DNA from: Zingiber officinale
Taxonomy: Eukaryota > Streptophyta > Magnoliopsida > Zingiberales > Zingiberaceae
Reading direction: 5' to 3'
Assembly (NCBI RefSeq): GCF_018446385.1
Contig: NC_056002.1
Span: forward strand, 9,248,894-9,312,893
DNA length: 64,000 nucleotides
Position numbers and translations under genes: made by a program. Within the stretch, counting starts at the first letter, position 1, and each line of letters starts with the position of its first letter. Below the pieces are notes generated by a model. It saw nothing but the letters and a program-made list of their open reading frames with translations. It had not been told where the DNA came from and made no database searches. This document shows positions 48,010 through 59,582 of this stretch, piece after piece.

Positions 48010-48345
48010 GAGCTGGATCAATCAGCCGATCGATTGGCTCATGCCCAATCGATCGGCCGATCGATTGGGCGAGTCTTCGCGACAAGCCTCCTTCCAATCG
48101 ATTAGTGGATAGATTGGGACAAGTGCGCGATCGCACAGAATGACGCTGGATCGATCGGTCGATCGATCCAGATCCCCCAATCGATCAGTGGATCAATTGG
48201 GAGCTACGATTTCGCGCGATAAAGGCTAGATTGATCTGCCGATCGATCCAGGCAATTCCTGAGAGCACAGAGGCGCTCTGGATCGATCAGCCGATCGATC
48301 CAAAGCCTCCCCGATCGATTGGGAGCAATCCAATCGATCGGGATC
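48010..48345. repeat. Block of 20-28-bp palindromes built on CGATCGAT
   Basis: About seven palindromic or near-palindromic units. The clearest is a perfect 28-bp palindrome at 48043-48070 (left half gcccaatcgatcgg). Another at 48149-48174 has arms ctggatcgatcg/cgatcgatccag. A related block is at 46230-46425 in the internal region. Confidence 0.85.
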
Positions 48346-48862
48346 CGACCGTTGACGTCGTATTTAGCTGCTGGCGAGCTGTTCTCTCGATTGCACTTAC
48401 ACTGTTTCATCTCAGATCTTCACAGGGCTTCCAAAGCTTCTCCACAAAGTTCTCACCACCAGATCTTGAGGTTCTTGGAGGTTTGTCCAAGTCAAGAGGC
48501 GGATCTATAGCAGAAGAAGAAATCTAGGGTTAGGGTTTTTCTTGTGCAAACTTGTAAGCTTTTGCTTGTATTTTGTTCCCTTTCCCTTTCTTCTTGTAGT
48601 GTGAACTTGTAGGGCTTCTCCGCCTTTGGTAGTTACCATAAAGGAGTGTTTTTCATAGTGGAGGGTGCGTGAGTGTGTGGATCCTTGGATTAATCACTTC
48701 TTCTTGAGATGGATACCAAGTAAATCCTTAATGTTAGCGTTGTGTTTGTTTTCTTTGTAATTTCCGCTGTATATCCTTGAAGAAACAAGCAACGAAGAGC
48801 ACGACGAGCGCACCGAGCTATTCACCCCCCCCTCTAGCTACATAATCGGCCCCAACAATCTT

Positions 48863-49370
48863 CATATCCTTCTTGGAGAAAGTAGCTGGAGTACTGTTCT
48901 GGGCTCCCAATATGTTACAGGAAGGACTGTTGTTTTTATTTAGACATAATCCTGTCTGAGTGAAGCTTTGTTGCTCCTTTGGTAAAGTTTACAATTTGGT
49001 CCATTATATTATCCCTAACTAAGGTTTTCTTTGTTTTATGCAGTGAACGATTTCTTTGAGGGCATAACCTCTAAGTGTATACAACTAGAGGCACTACAAC
49101 AAAAGGAGCAGATGTTATGGACCGAGCGGGCTCAACAACTAGCCGACCCTTCTAGCAAGGCAATCGATAGCCACACAGCCAACCCTAGTGAAACGATCAT
49201 TCCGGAGGCCATGCCATACGCGCCTCTCCTAATATCTGAGGGTTCTTTTGAGGAAGAGTCATTGTAGAAGAGGCATAGGCTTATCCTCCCCACTCAAGCT
49301 CTTGAAGAACCTTCATCTCCCACTCCCATATCTTCATCCCATCTTGCGTCCATCCCAGAAGAGACCCAGG
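48863..49370 (+). pseudogene. Tat-like Gypsy ORF1 remnant, copy 1 (part 2)
   Basis: Resumes after the Copia insertion with SFLEKVAGVLFWAPNMLQEGLLFLFRHNPV-type text, matching the LLQEELLYMFKLSPTKF region of copy 2. The later part (49031-49267) encodes a Gln/Glu-rich stretch. Decayed and then interrupted again at 49371. Confidence 0.55.
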
Positions 49371-51106
49371 TGTTGGGATATATACTATAAGCCTAGCTTT
49401 TATATGAACATCTGTTTCGAAATATTTTGAAGTGAGAATCACTTTGGTCAAATGTTTTCATTTTATATTTCTATATATGTCAATGCAGTTGCCTATTTAA
49501 TTTATATTGTAGATAACATGGTGTGTGATGCGATACAGAATATCATGTTATCTGTTCCTTATAAATTATAAATAGTAGCTCACAACTAAGATGGATTGGG
49601 ACAACCCATTGGAACAGTTGTAGTGTAATTTGGTATTAGTCTGTCTTGACTATAAAATTACACTAGTACACTATGTGTGTATTAAGCAGGACTATTTGAG
49701 GTTGTTCGATTTATACTGTCTACATAAAAGAATATAACCTCTGTTATTATGGATGTGCGTCCTTTTAATCCCTATATAATAATAAGCACGTATACTTAGT
49801 ATTTATTTCTTTTACTTATCAATGGGTGAGATTTATTCGTTAAATCAATAGGCTCGATGAGTTGGGAAATAATACTATTTATATGGTGTGTTGTTGATTA
49901 TAGAAGGAATCTGTGCCCTAATTATTTAGGTTAGTGATGTCCCCTTGAGGAGCTCATAAAGATTATCATATAAACTCTGCAGGTGAACTTAGTCCGGCAT
50001 GATAATAAAGTTGAGTGATACTACTCTTGGAATCAGATGTTAATTAATTGAGTTGTTAGTAACTCAATTAATTAACGGATATACGATATCTTAAACATAG
50101 GGAGATTAATGCACTAATGATAAGAAGGAGCTCATATTGTAATATGAGATTGGTGCAATAGTTCAATAATAATTCTTTAGTGATATGAGTTATTATTGAT
50201 GGACTTGGGTTGGATGTTGGGCTGAACATAGGAAGTCCAAGCCGATTAGGAGACCTCAACCAATTCCTTCTCTAGGTCCCTGTTGCAGCCTCTATATAAA
50301 ACCTCGCATCCACCCATCCATAACTTGGTTTGGTGTAACTTAACTTAGTTTGGTTTAACTTAACTTGATTTTGGTTTAGATTTTTTCTAAATAAAATTCT
50401 ATTATTTTTCTTTCTTTATAACCGACGGCAACGATTATAAAAAGGAGTAGGTGGTGCCTCTTAAAACCTAATTTTCTAATTTTTCTAATTTTCTCTCTTC
50501 TCCTCCTTGTGGTCGGCGCCCCTCCCTTTCCTCCTCACCTAGGGTCGGTGCCCCTCCCCTCCTCTTTGCTTAGGGCTGACACCCATCCCCTTCTCCCTTG
50601 CTAAGAGCCGACGACCCCTCTGCTTGCTAGGGCCGGCGACCCCCTCCTTGCTAAGGCCGGCGCCCCCTTCTTCTACTCCTTGGTGGGCGGTGGCTTGAAA
50701 AAGAGGAAGAAGAAGAGAAGGTGTCCCATCCTATAGCCTTCTTTTGTAGCCGACGGTTTGGAAACCGAGAAGAGAAGGAGGGTGGTGTTGTCTTGGTAGA
50801 TCGTCGCCCACACGACGTCCAAGAAGAGGAGAGGAATATGACAAAAGATCAAGAGGTCTTTAGCTACAAAGAAAAGATACAACTAGTTCTTTAATTCCGC
50901 CGCGTAATTAGTTTGGTTTTCTTTGTATAGATTTTGAATACCAACAAGATGCCAGCGATCTTATACTTCGATCAAGATGTGCTTTGATCCATCAAGAACT
51001 TGCTTGATTGATTAAACACATATCTGATCAAACATGCATGGTGCTAGGAAAAGTTCTATACTTGTATAATTTTTGTACAGAAAAATTTAAACAGAACGGA
51101 ATTCCA
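49371..51106 (+). mobile_element. Solo Copia-type LTR
   Basis: Starts tgttgggatatata; a TATA-like ctctatataaaacctcgc lies at 50291-50308. The right border is near ggaattccag (about 51104). Flanks ccagg and ccagc may be an imperfect 5-bp duplication. ORF1-type sequence of the Tat-like element lies on both sides, supporting insertion. Contains a degenerate GC-rich tract (50510-50670, repeated gccggcg) and strong hairpins (16-bp arms at 50039-50076). No retroelement genes are attached. Confidence 0.55.
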
Positions 51107-52329
51107 GCGCCTTCACCAGGCGCAATCTTCTGAACGGACTTTATCTGTCCGTCCATCTACCTCACCTCTCCCTCCTAATAGTTCCCTCAAAGAGGCTACC
51201 TCCCAACCGACCGAATCTATGGTCGGTACCACTTTATCGTCAATCGTTTTCCCCCATCCTTGCCTTGGTGGGAACTTCAGCCTGCCCTTCCTGTATAGAG
51301 ACAAAGAGGCTTTACAAATTCTCTACCATATATAATCTTCCGCCCGCTCCTATCCCAACCTCCCTATCATCTACTCCTCTGTCAAGTGGTCGGGTACTAT
51401 TGTTGGGATCATTGATGGAAGCTTAGGAGATCGCCATGAAAAGCTAGGCGACCTTACGCTAGCAGGGGCGATGGACAAGTGTTCCTTCGACCTAACTATG
51501 GTGACCTCACAAACCTTCTTTATTATGAGTGTTTTTTAATAATCTTCGTTTTGCAGCAATGGATGCTCGGGCTAGGCATGCTGCAATAGTTCACGACTTT
51601 GGTCTAGGAAAATGAAAATTTGAAGAAACACCTATCGGAGGCAAACATGCCTGGCAGTTCTTCTTGCCCGAGCTAAGAAAGTCAAGCTCAACCAGAACGG
51701 TTGAGCCAAGTATAAAAATAACTCTAAGAGATTCGGGCGAAGAACTAAATTGACATCGAGCGGGCGCAAAAAGCCAAAGTTGCCCTAAAACCTCAGAAGA
51801 CAGGCTACGCTGAGAGATCGCTCGCCGAGTGAATATATTGGTCGAGCTCGACGAGAAAACTGTCAAATTCTAGTGCCTGGACACCCAACTGGAAGACTCA
51901 AAGGCCAACCACGTTGTAGAGATGACGACATAAACTCAATTGGTGGTTGAATGACAACAGAAGGTGGACACCCAAGAAACTGAGCTAGAGATACTCCAGG
52001 CAAACTTAGAGGCTGATCAAGCTACTATGAATGCTAGCAAATTTGAAGTTCCAAGTCTTTTGATCGAGCTAACAATCGCTCGGGCAGAGCTAACCTCTTA
52101 TTAGGGAGGAGAAGAGGACCGGTTTGAAGCGAGGAAGAAAATCCTCTTGGCATCAAAAAATTTCAACATGCCAATTGTCAACTCCATCGTAAACACTCTT
52201 AGTTTTGGAGCCGATGGTGTTATCAAGCAGTTGCAAGAAGAAGGCTACCTAATGTTCACTCCCCCCGCCACCTTCCTAGATCGCCAAAGACTCATTAAGA
52301 GCGTCCGCCCAACTTTTTCCTTACTCTAA
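51107..52329 (+). pseudogene. Tat-like Gypsy ORF1 remnant, copy 1 (part 3, coiled-coil region)
   Basis: Decayed open stretches rich in Ala, Glu, Gln and Lys, ending with SIVNTLSFGADGVIKQLQEEGYLMFTPP (52190-52275). The same order (DNA-binding-like domain, coiled coil, short hydrophobic end) is seen in copy 2 at 53.2-57.6 kb. Several stops and frameshifts. Confidence 0.45.
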
Positions 52330-53150
52330 AGTAGTCTTCCTATCATCTTTGATGATTGGTGTAACTCCTGTAATTTAGTTTTTGGGACTATCGCTCTCCC
52401 TATTTCACTATTTGATTGTTTAATTTGTTTATTTGTGTCTATTCATCCTCTCGCGCCTTGTTGTTTTAAAAGAGAACTTAGTCTACTTGCCCCTCACTAG
52501 GCGAACATGCTGTCTCGGGTGGGCGTGTGATAGAACACTTAGATAAGGACAACCTCTTAGATGCGCAGGACCAAAATTGACTGAACCAAGATTAACCAGT
52601 CTCTAAGTCTCAGATGAGCTTATAGGTCAGCCGATTCCTTAAGTGCTTGAAAAACGTGGAGGGGTAAGATACCTGCCTCCGCTTAAGGCCGACCAGTCAT
52701 CAAGGGGTCTTGGTGTTAACCGCTTTGAGATAGGGGCAAATCTGTTTTGATATAAACGCCAACTTTTTACAATAATTATGTATTTGTCCCATCAGTTATA
52801 ATTGTGTGTTTCTTATTTTTTGACACATGTTAGCCAACCTTACTTTTTTGACATACCAACCGGCTTACAATTTTCTAGGATTACATCATCTCATCTTTTG
52901 ATCTAGCAGCCCTGATCACTACCCCACTCTTTTATTTTCCCAATCTGATGACCCATGTTAAAGGGGGTATTTAAAGAATTTCCTTAGAGAACTCTTTAAA
53001 AATCCTAAATCTTTTGCCTTTGTCATCTTCTGCATCCTAGAGTTTGCAATTTCTAGCGACCTTGTCTCTTCTCTATTTTCTCCTCCTTACTTTTGCCATT
53101 CACATCCTTTTCTTAGCCCACCTAATGGTCATTTCTGGTCCAACTTATAC
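52330..53150 (+). mobile_element. Probable internal/LTR sequence of Tat-like elements
   Basis: Non-coding sequence between the end of copy 1 ORF1 and the start of copy 2 ORF1. Phrases such as gcctccgcttaaggccgacc suggest retroelement origin but the border between the two elements was not resolved. Confidence 0.35.
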
Positions 53151-54610
53151 CCACCTAGTTTCCTAGTTCCTCAGCATATACCTCGATGATATTCGGTACA
53201 ACTATGGCATTCCCCACTCTATGCATATCATGGTATCAACTGCGGAGGCTCGTCCCCACCTTCCTCCATATTATATAGCTTTCTTCAAGGAGCAGATATA
53301 GGCAGACTTGTAATTCCCTCTCCCTTCTTTTCTCATTGATATGAGTCAGTACTTTCGCATTCCCCTTTAACAGCTAACTCCTAATTCTATTCATGAAATA
53401 TGCGAGGTACTCATTGTTTTCGGCCTATTTGGGGTTCCTCTTTCCCCCCATTTATTTCATTACTTTTTTCACCCACAACAAGTGACCGATGGTTGTTTTC
53501 GCTTTTCTTTCTGATTGAAACTTGGTCTTTTTGAGAAATTTCTGGCATAAGGCTGCAAGTGGAAAAGTAACTACTTTTTCATCCACCTCCAAACTCCGGT
53601 ATCTTGGCCACAAGTTTGGCAATATAGACTTCCGCCCGCGCCCACTTGGGGTGACTTTGACGGAGAGCACTTTGATGGAGAGTCATCCCTTAGTAGAGCC
53701 GTCACGAAATTGATTGGACTAAAGTTTGATATTTCGATGTTGCTTCAGGAGGAGCTGTTATATATGTTCAAATTGAGCCCCACCAAATTTGGACTGGCCC
53801 TCTCCTTCGGAAAGACTTGTATTCTTTCCTTCTATTTAGTCTTAAATAATATTTTCCTATAGTTACGTTTAACAAGTATTATTAGTGCAACCAAGACCAT
53901 TTCTAGAGCATCCTTTTAGGCGGAGCTTAGTTGAATAAAGACACCCTAAACTGACTAGGGAAGGAGCTTTGGGCGAAGTGTGAGTCCGAGCTGACGGCCT
54001 CAATTCCCAGCCTTCCTCAAATAACGCAGCTCCCTCTAAGTCTAACGAATCCAATATCTCATTCGCCAAAAGACGTCACTTGTGCGCTCTAGTTATATCC
54101 AAACAATCCACATCCAGACGACTGCCCAGTAAGCTTCTAGCTTCCTCAACTTGAGGAAAGAAATTAATGACCACGACTCACCCTCCACCCATACCTTATA
54201 TTCTCGGGTCGTCTGGTGCTTCTCCTGTGCCTTCCTCTGCTTTGCAACCACGATGACCGTAAAAATTTATTGTCCTACCTCTCTTGTCCGTTCGTCCCTA
54301 CCGTCCGACTCTGGTCGAGGTGTTTTCGTGAGGCCAAGCTCTCCTGCCAAATCAGAATGTCAATTTAAATCCTCTTTCGACCTGCCCTCCCAATAGGGAA
54401 GTGCCTCTGTTCCTCCCTCCTATAGGGTTGTGGAGCTACGAGGTCCCTTAGCAGAGTCCTGGGTAGATGCAAGGAAACGCCCAAGGGACCTTTCAAATCA
54501 AGAGCGCACGAGCGAGCACGCGTGGGCGAGCGCTCTCGGGCTACCACTGCGATGAGTTAGCACTATGTCTTCCAACAAATGAGCCTTTTTCTAACAACTT
54601 TTCTCACAGC
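53151..54610 (+). pseudogene. Tat-like Gypsy ORF1 remnant, copy 2 (part 1)
   Basis: Encodes YIAFFKEQI...FPLPSFLIDMSQYFRIPL...LTPNSIHEICEVL (stops at the gaps), the same domain as at 44.5 kb, followed by LLQEELLYMFKLSPTKFGLALSFGK (53740-53815). Multiple stops. Confidence 0.6.
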
Positions 54611-57005
54611 TATTAATTTTTAGTTCTACATCTCGGGATTAAACATAAGCCACCTGGTGAGCAAGGTCCCATAGGCTTCAACGGTTGAAATTATGAATTT
54701 AGTTCCCGTAAAGATTAGTTCGATAAAAAAAATTAAAAGGAAATGTGTGTCAAGTAAAATTGTAATTTGCGTGAAGTTTAATTAGGGCTAAGTAAGATTT
54801 TTGAAAAGTATTTACTGGAGCCCTAATTGACACCTAATCTAAGTCCTACGGGCCAGAATTGGAGGTGAGTTTACTAGTGAATTTGGGGCCTAAATAAGGA
54901 TGGAAGGAGGGTGCCTTAGAAGGGGAAGGAAGTGAGAGAGAAAAGGGGGGGGATTCGAGTTGGGATCAGGGGGAGGGGCTGTGGCATGCGATTTTGGGGG
55001 TAAGAGGGTTCTCGATGGCAAGGGAAGGCAAGTGTTTCTTCCATTGTAGGTATGGAGTTAGGGGTTTCATTTGATAGACTGGTGCAAGGGTTCGGCTGTG
55101 GATTGTTCAACATTGGGAATTTTGCTTGTTTTTTTCCTTATTTTGCTCGGATATGAGATATGGTGTTTAGATTCTGTGATTACTTTACCTTCTTGTGTGG
55201 TTTTGACTCACGGAGTAACCGGTTTCTTTTGGTTTCTTACGCTATCCTTCAAGAGGATTCTTAAGATACAAATGAGTTCTTTTTTTTTTTTTACCGGAGA
55301 GGTCCATATTTGATGATTTAGGCAAGGATTTATGATGTTTTGCTTCTTTCTATTGTTTTCAGAAGTTTTGGGGTAGATTGTTGATAGATTAAGGTTTGAT
55401 CAGGGATGCTTTCACTTTATCCTATTGCTCTCGGATTAGTGGACAGATTGTTGATGGATTTAAACTTTGGAATGAAGATGTTGTGCTTTTGTTATTGATT
55501 CCAAAATTTTGGGTTGAATTTTTTGTGAATTAAGTTTTGATTGATGATATTGTTTTGTTGAGTTTTCCCTCTAATTTTGTTGTAAACAAAATGTTGATGG
55601 AATTAGACATAAGAATGAAGATGTTGTGCTCTTGTTATTGATTATGAAATTCTGGATTGAGTTTTCTATGGATTAAGTTTTGATTTAATGATGTTATTTT
55701 GTTGAGTTTGCCCTCTAATTCTGCTGTGGATAGAATAATAATAGAATTAAACATAGGAGTGAAGATATTATGCTCTTATTATTGATTCCAAAATTTTGGC
55801 TAGAGCTTTGATAGATCAAGTTGTGATTGATGATGTGCTTGTGTTATCCCTTATTTCTGTTGAAAATTTCTGGACACGTTATTGATGGTTTTGGTTTTGA
55901 TTGATGATGCTCTTATATCTCCTTCTTGCATCCAAAAAGTCGAGTTACATTGCGGGTGAGTGAAGTTATGATGGATTTTGTTCATGTGTTGCTGAAATTT
56001 CAGGACAGATTTGGTTATGTTGAATTGATTTTAAAGTTGTGTTGGTTTTCTTGAGTAGCTGGAATTTTAGGGGCTGATTTGGAAGAATTGGAGTTAAGAT
56101 AGCTTAAGCTATTGTGGTTTCAAAAATTTCTTAAGATACATGGATGTTATATGCATTATTTGTATCACTATGTACACCTCGTTATGCATGTTACAATTAA
56201 GTTATGGGTAGGTTTACTTTTCGTGTTATGATATGCATAAGTTGTGATTTTTCCTAAATGGTTACATAGATGAATATGGTATGAGTGGTGACAGTACAGG
56301 ATGAGTGCTCTAGGATGAACTCTAGGGAGGATCCTTCCAAGTATGAAAAAGGAAATGTAGAATTACTATGAATGAATGATTTATGTTCTTCTAAGAGGTA
56401 CCTCCCTACGGGTCGTGAATATAAACTAACTGAATGTGCTCTAATAAATATTGCCACAAATGCACCATGTTCACTCTTAGTTGGTTAAGACAGAGTTTCC
56501 TTACCGTATATGCTATATTATGATTGATATTTCCTTTTCAAATTTAATTCCTAGGGAGAAATGCTTGAGTTGGTTTTCTAGTCGAAGTAAGTTCAGGTGC
56601 TATTTTTTTTTTGTTTTAAATCTCGCTTGTTGTTTATATCATGTACCTACTTGTGAAAGATATATTTGCAGGGTCTGTGGATTCACATTATAAATGATGC
56701 AGGTGGGGGAAATGACACCAAGGATATGATGGGGGACTTGAAGGCAGAGTAACTGAGGAGATAAGATGGAATGCATCGCACACTACTCTAGGGGCCTTAG
56801 AACATATTAATAAAATTTTGTTAATAGGTTTCTCTTGTGGTTATGAGTTGAAAACTATTTTTTTCTTTATGTCATTAGGAGCTAATGAAATTTTTATTTG
56901 AAAAATATATATTGAGCTTTGAACTTCATATGTGATGCAACTTTCTATGACTATATAGTAATTATGGTACTTTATATGTTGGGGATAATAGTTAAGAAGT
57001 TACGG
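54611..57005 (+). mobile_element. Probable long solo LTR of a Gypsy element
   Basis: About 2.4 kb of sequence with no coding potential interrupts the copy 2 ORF1 remnant. It has a TATA-like gcctaaataaggatgg (54889-54904) followed by a purine-rich leader with a G run, then many imperfect repeats of ttgattgatgatgtt / ttgttgagttt phrases (55380-55900). Length and layout suit a del/Tekay-type LTR. Borders and target duplication were not resolved. Confidence 0.4.
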
Positions 57006-57621
57006 GCCTTTTCATGGTGGTTGACCTAGAGAGGGACAATAAAATCCTGAAGGAATGCGTCCAGGAATTGAAACTCTCTGCCTCCAACCCGAGTGAGGAG
57101 ACGACCCGATTATAGAAGCAGGTCAAACTCTAGGCGGGGCTATTAGCAAGTATGGAGCAAACTTTAAGAGAGTCTCAGTAGATGGGAGAGTCTCACCAAG
57201 AGAACAAAAGAAAATTAGAAGCTCTATTGGCTCTCACTAAGGTCCGTGAGGAAGTGACCTTAAAAACTAAAGCATTGTTAGTTAACTAGGCAGATCGTGC
57301 TACTACGAGAGTTGAAGGCTTCCCTACTGGATCTACCGAGTGACTTAAAGAAATATCTTCCAGAGATATGTAAATCTCGGAATAACAGCCAACCTGGACA
57401 TCTAAGAAACCCGGCTGGAATCTCTACAAGCTGAATTAGACACCACCAAGTCTGAGCTATTATTTTACAAGGCTGAAGAGAATGACCGTTTCAAGGCTAG
57501 GTAAAAAGGTTACTTTGAATCCCAACAATTTGGTGAGATCTTTGGGAACCAGATTGCAAATCCCCTCGTGGGACTAAAGGAGTGATTCAATAGCTGCGTG
57601 AGGGTGGCTACCTCTCAATTG
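57006..57621 (+). pseudogene. Tat-like Gypsy ORF1 remnant, copy 2 (part 2, coiled coil)
   Basis: Opens with VDLERDNKILKECVQELKLSASNPSEE and continues as stop-interrupted heptad-like sequence up to the LTR that begins at 57622. Confidence 0.5.
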
Positions 57622-58062
57622 TGTTGGTGCAGGTTGCACTAACAATCTGATTTTGATATATGACAAATAGGTTAAAATTAGATGAGTTGTTTGTCTAATA
57701 TTTCTACCAAGTGTGCAGGAGTTGACTGGTCTGAAAGACATGATACCAAGCTAAAATCCAGCTAGGTCCGTGGAACCCGATTGATGGTGGAAAATTCAGC
57801 CAGGTCTATGGGGATTGATAGCTAGTGTGAAGTCCAGATAGATCTGCAGGGCTCAATATTTGGCGAAAAGTCTAGTTGGGTCTGCAAACCTAACAACCGG
57901 TCGAAGTCCAGTTGAGTTTGCGGACCTGACAACTAGCGGGAAAACTTAGTGGATTAGAGACAAGTCGAGTGACTACAAGTGGTAAGTAAAGGTAAGTAAC
58001 TGGAGGAGAGATATAGTAAGGGCGTGTTTCCCATTAAGGGAGCTATAGGCATCAGTCCAACT
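57622..58062 (+). mobile_element. Truncated SIRE-like LTR
   Basis: Starts tgttggtgcaggttgcac and contains repeated gtccagntaggtctg-type phrases. It is cut at 58062 by the insertion of the next Copia element; the remainder lies beyond the window. Confidence 0.65.
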
Positions 58063-59324
58063 TGTTGGTGCGGGAAGCATCCGACGATCGAACCTGTGTT
58101 TTGATAATGGTAAAGGGTTCAAAGTTAAGTTGTTTTGTGATCTAATAGTTTGAATGAGCTTGCAGGAAAGTTCTAAGTGTACTTAGGCAAAAGTCCTAGC
58201 TGCGGTTAGGCAGGTGGAAAACCCAAGGGGGTGGTAACCCTAGGTCATAGGGGGTGGTAACCCTATACGGAAAGTCTTGGCGGGTTGAGAGCTTCAGACA
58301 AAAGTCCTAGGGGATGGTAACCCTTGGTGGAAAGTCCTGGTGTCGCGAACCAGGTGGAAGACTGGACGGGTCGGGGAGCGGGCGTCCAGCAGAAAGTCCG
58401 GAAGCATCGAGCGCTGAGCAAAAGTCCAGTCGATCTAGAGGATCGCACTGGCAACAGGTAACTCTCCTAAGAGGAGTAGGTGAGGACGCATTCCCTGCAG
58501 AGGGAACAGTAAGCGTCGGGCCGACCTAGGGTTTCTGGTCGGAAATCCGAAGTCAGAACCGGACAGTCCGGAGACTGTCAATATTTTATTTACTATGACT
58601 ATTATGTGCTAACTTTGTTTTGCAGGGTATGTGTTTGGGACTAACACATTTTGCAGGGACAAAGGAGCAAGTCACACCTCGGATGAACAGTGTCCGAGGT
58701 GCCTCGGGTGCAAGGCTGAAGCTGACTGTGAAGTGGAGCTGGAGGCGCCTTCATGGGGATTGGAAGCGCCTTGAACCGCTGCTTGGAGGCGCCTTGGAGT
58801 GGCGTTGGAGGCGCCTTCAGGTGGATAACAGTCAACAAGCAGAGACTTATCGCAGAGTTGATTTGGGGATATAATTTCGGGTTGGAGGCGCCCTGGAGCT
58901 TGATGGAGGCGCCTTGAATACCCTGTATAAGAGGGTCTCGACCAGCAGCTAGAGATATAATATTCTAAACTATTCCTCTACTACAAGCTGCTAACAAGAC
59001 AATCCCGAAGTGCTACAACAACATCCCGACAACCCGGAGCTTTAGTTTTTAGTATTCTATTGTCGGTATAAAGTTTCTTTACTGCTTTTACATTGTACTT
59101 AGTTTGTAATAATATTTTCCGAGCTTATAGTTGTTGCCCACCAGAAGCGATCAACGATCGCGGGCCTTGGAGTAGGAGTCGTCACAGGCTCCAAACCAAG
59201 TAACCAACTTGTGTTAGTGTTTGTTCTTTTCCTTTCCGTTGCGTTTATCTACTCGATACATTTTAAATCGAATGAAATAGCCACGAACACTATTCACCCT
59301 CCTCTAGCGCTTCTCGATCCAACA
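58063..59324 (+). mobile_element. 5' LTR of the SIRE-like element
   Basis: Contains a chain of hairpins with changing arms (58195-58455), then a block with six ggaggcgcc/ggaagcgcc motifs (58740-58915), a transcript-start-like cctgtataagagg (58920-58932) and a 3' end ctattcaccctcctctagcg. Confidence 0.85.
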
Positions 59325-59326
59325 AT

Positions 59327-59338
59327 TGGTATCAGAGC
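59327..59338 (+). promoter_or_regulatory. Primer binding site (initiator Met tRNA)
   Basis: tggtatcagagc, two bases after the LTR end, is the standard plant Copia primer site complementary to the initiator methionine tRNA. Confidence 0.93.
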
Positions 59339-59582
59339 GGTGTCGCTTTGATTTGGTGTAACCACCAATCAAGCATATTTTTTTTATGGTTATTTTCAGT
59401 TTTACGGAGTCAATTAGAATTAGCTTAATAGCTACATTCTAATTCTTTTTACGAATCAGGTTTTTTACTCGAAATTGGTGCAACACCACTCAAGCTCATT
59501 ATTTTAACTTTATTCCTGCACTATTAATCCAAGACCTAGTCTTTTGACATCTCATTCTATTTTGTACTTGCATATTAACTAA

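Larger units (their letters stand above)
45018..48857 (+). mobile_element. Internally deleted SIRE-like Copia retrotransposon
   Basis: Bounded by tgttgg and ccaaca with a perfect 5-bp target duplication, atctt (45013-45017 and 48858-48862). The 5' LTR is represented only by its first 818 bp (45018-45835). It joins abruptly, within accaataggt, to 3' internal sequence (45836-47152) containing several gggggag tracts. A purine-rich tract (47139-47150) precedes a full 3' LTR (47153-48857, 1705 bp). Gag and pol are missing. The 3' LTR ends in cacccccccctctagc, typical of SIRE-like elements. It is inserted into the Tat-like ORF1 remnant. Confidence 0.85.
47153..48857 (+). mobile_element. 3' LTR of the deleted SIRE-like element
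   Basis: 1705 bp from tgttggtgcaatattcc to ggccccaaca. In order: a hairpin minisatellite (47358-47724), nested hairpin units (47725-47940), a palindrome-rich block (48010-48345), a leader-like segment with ctagggttagggttt (48523-48537) and a 3' end with a C-rich ctattcacccccccc run. Confidence 0.85.
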
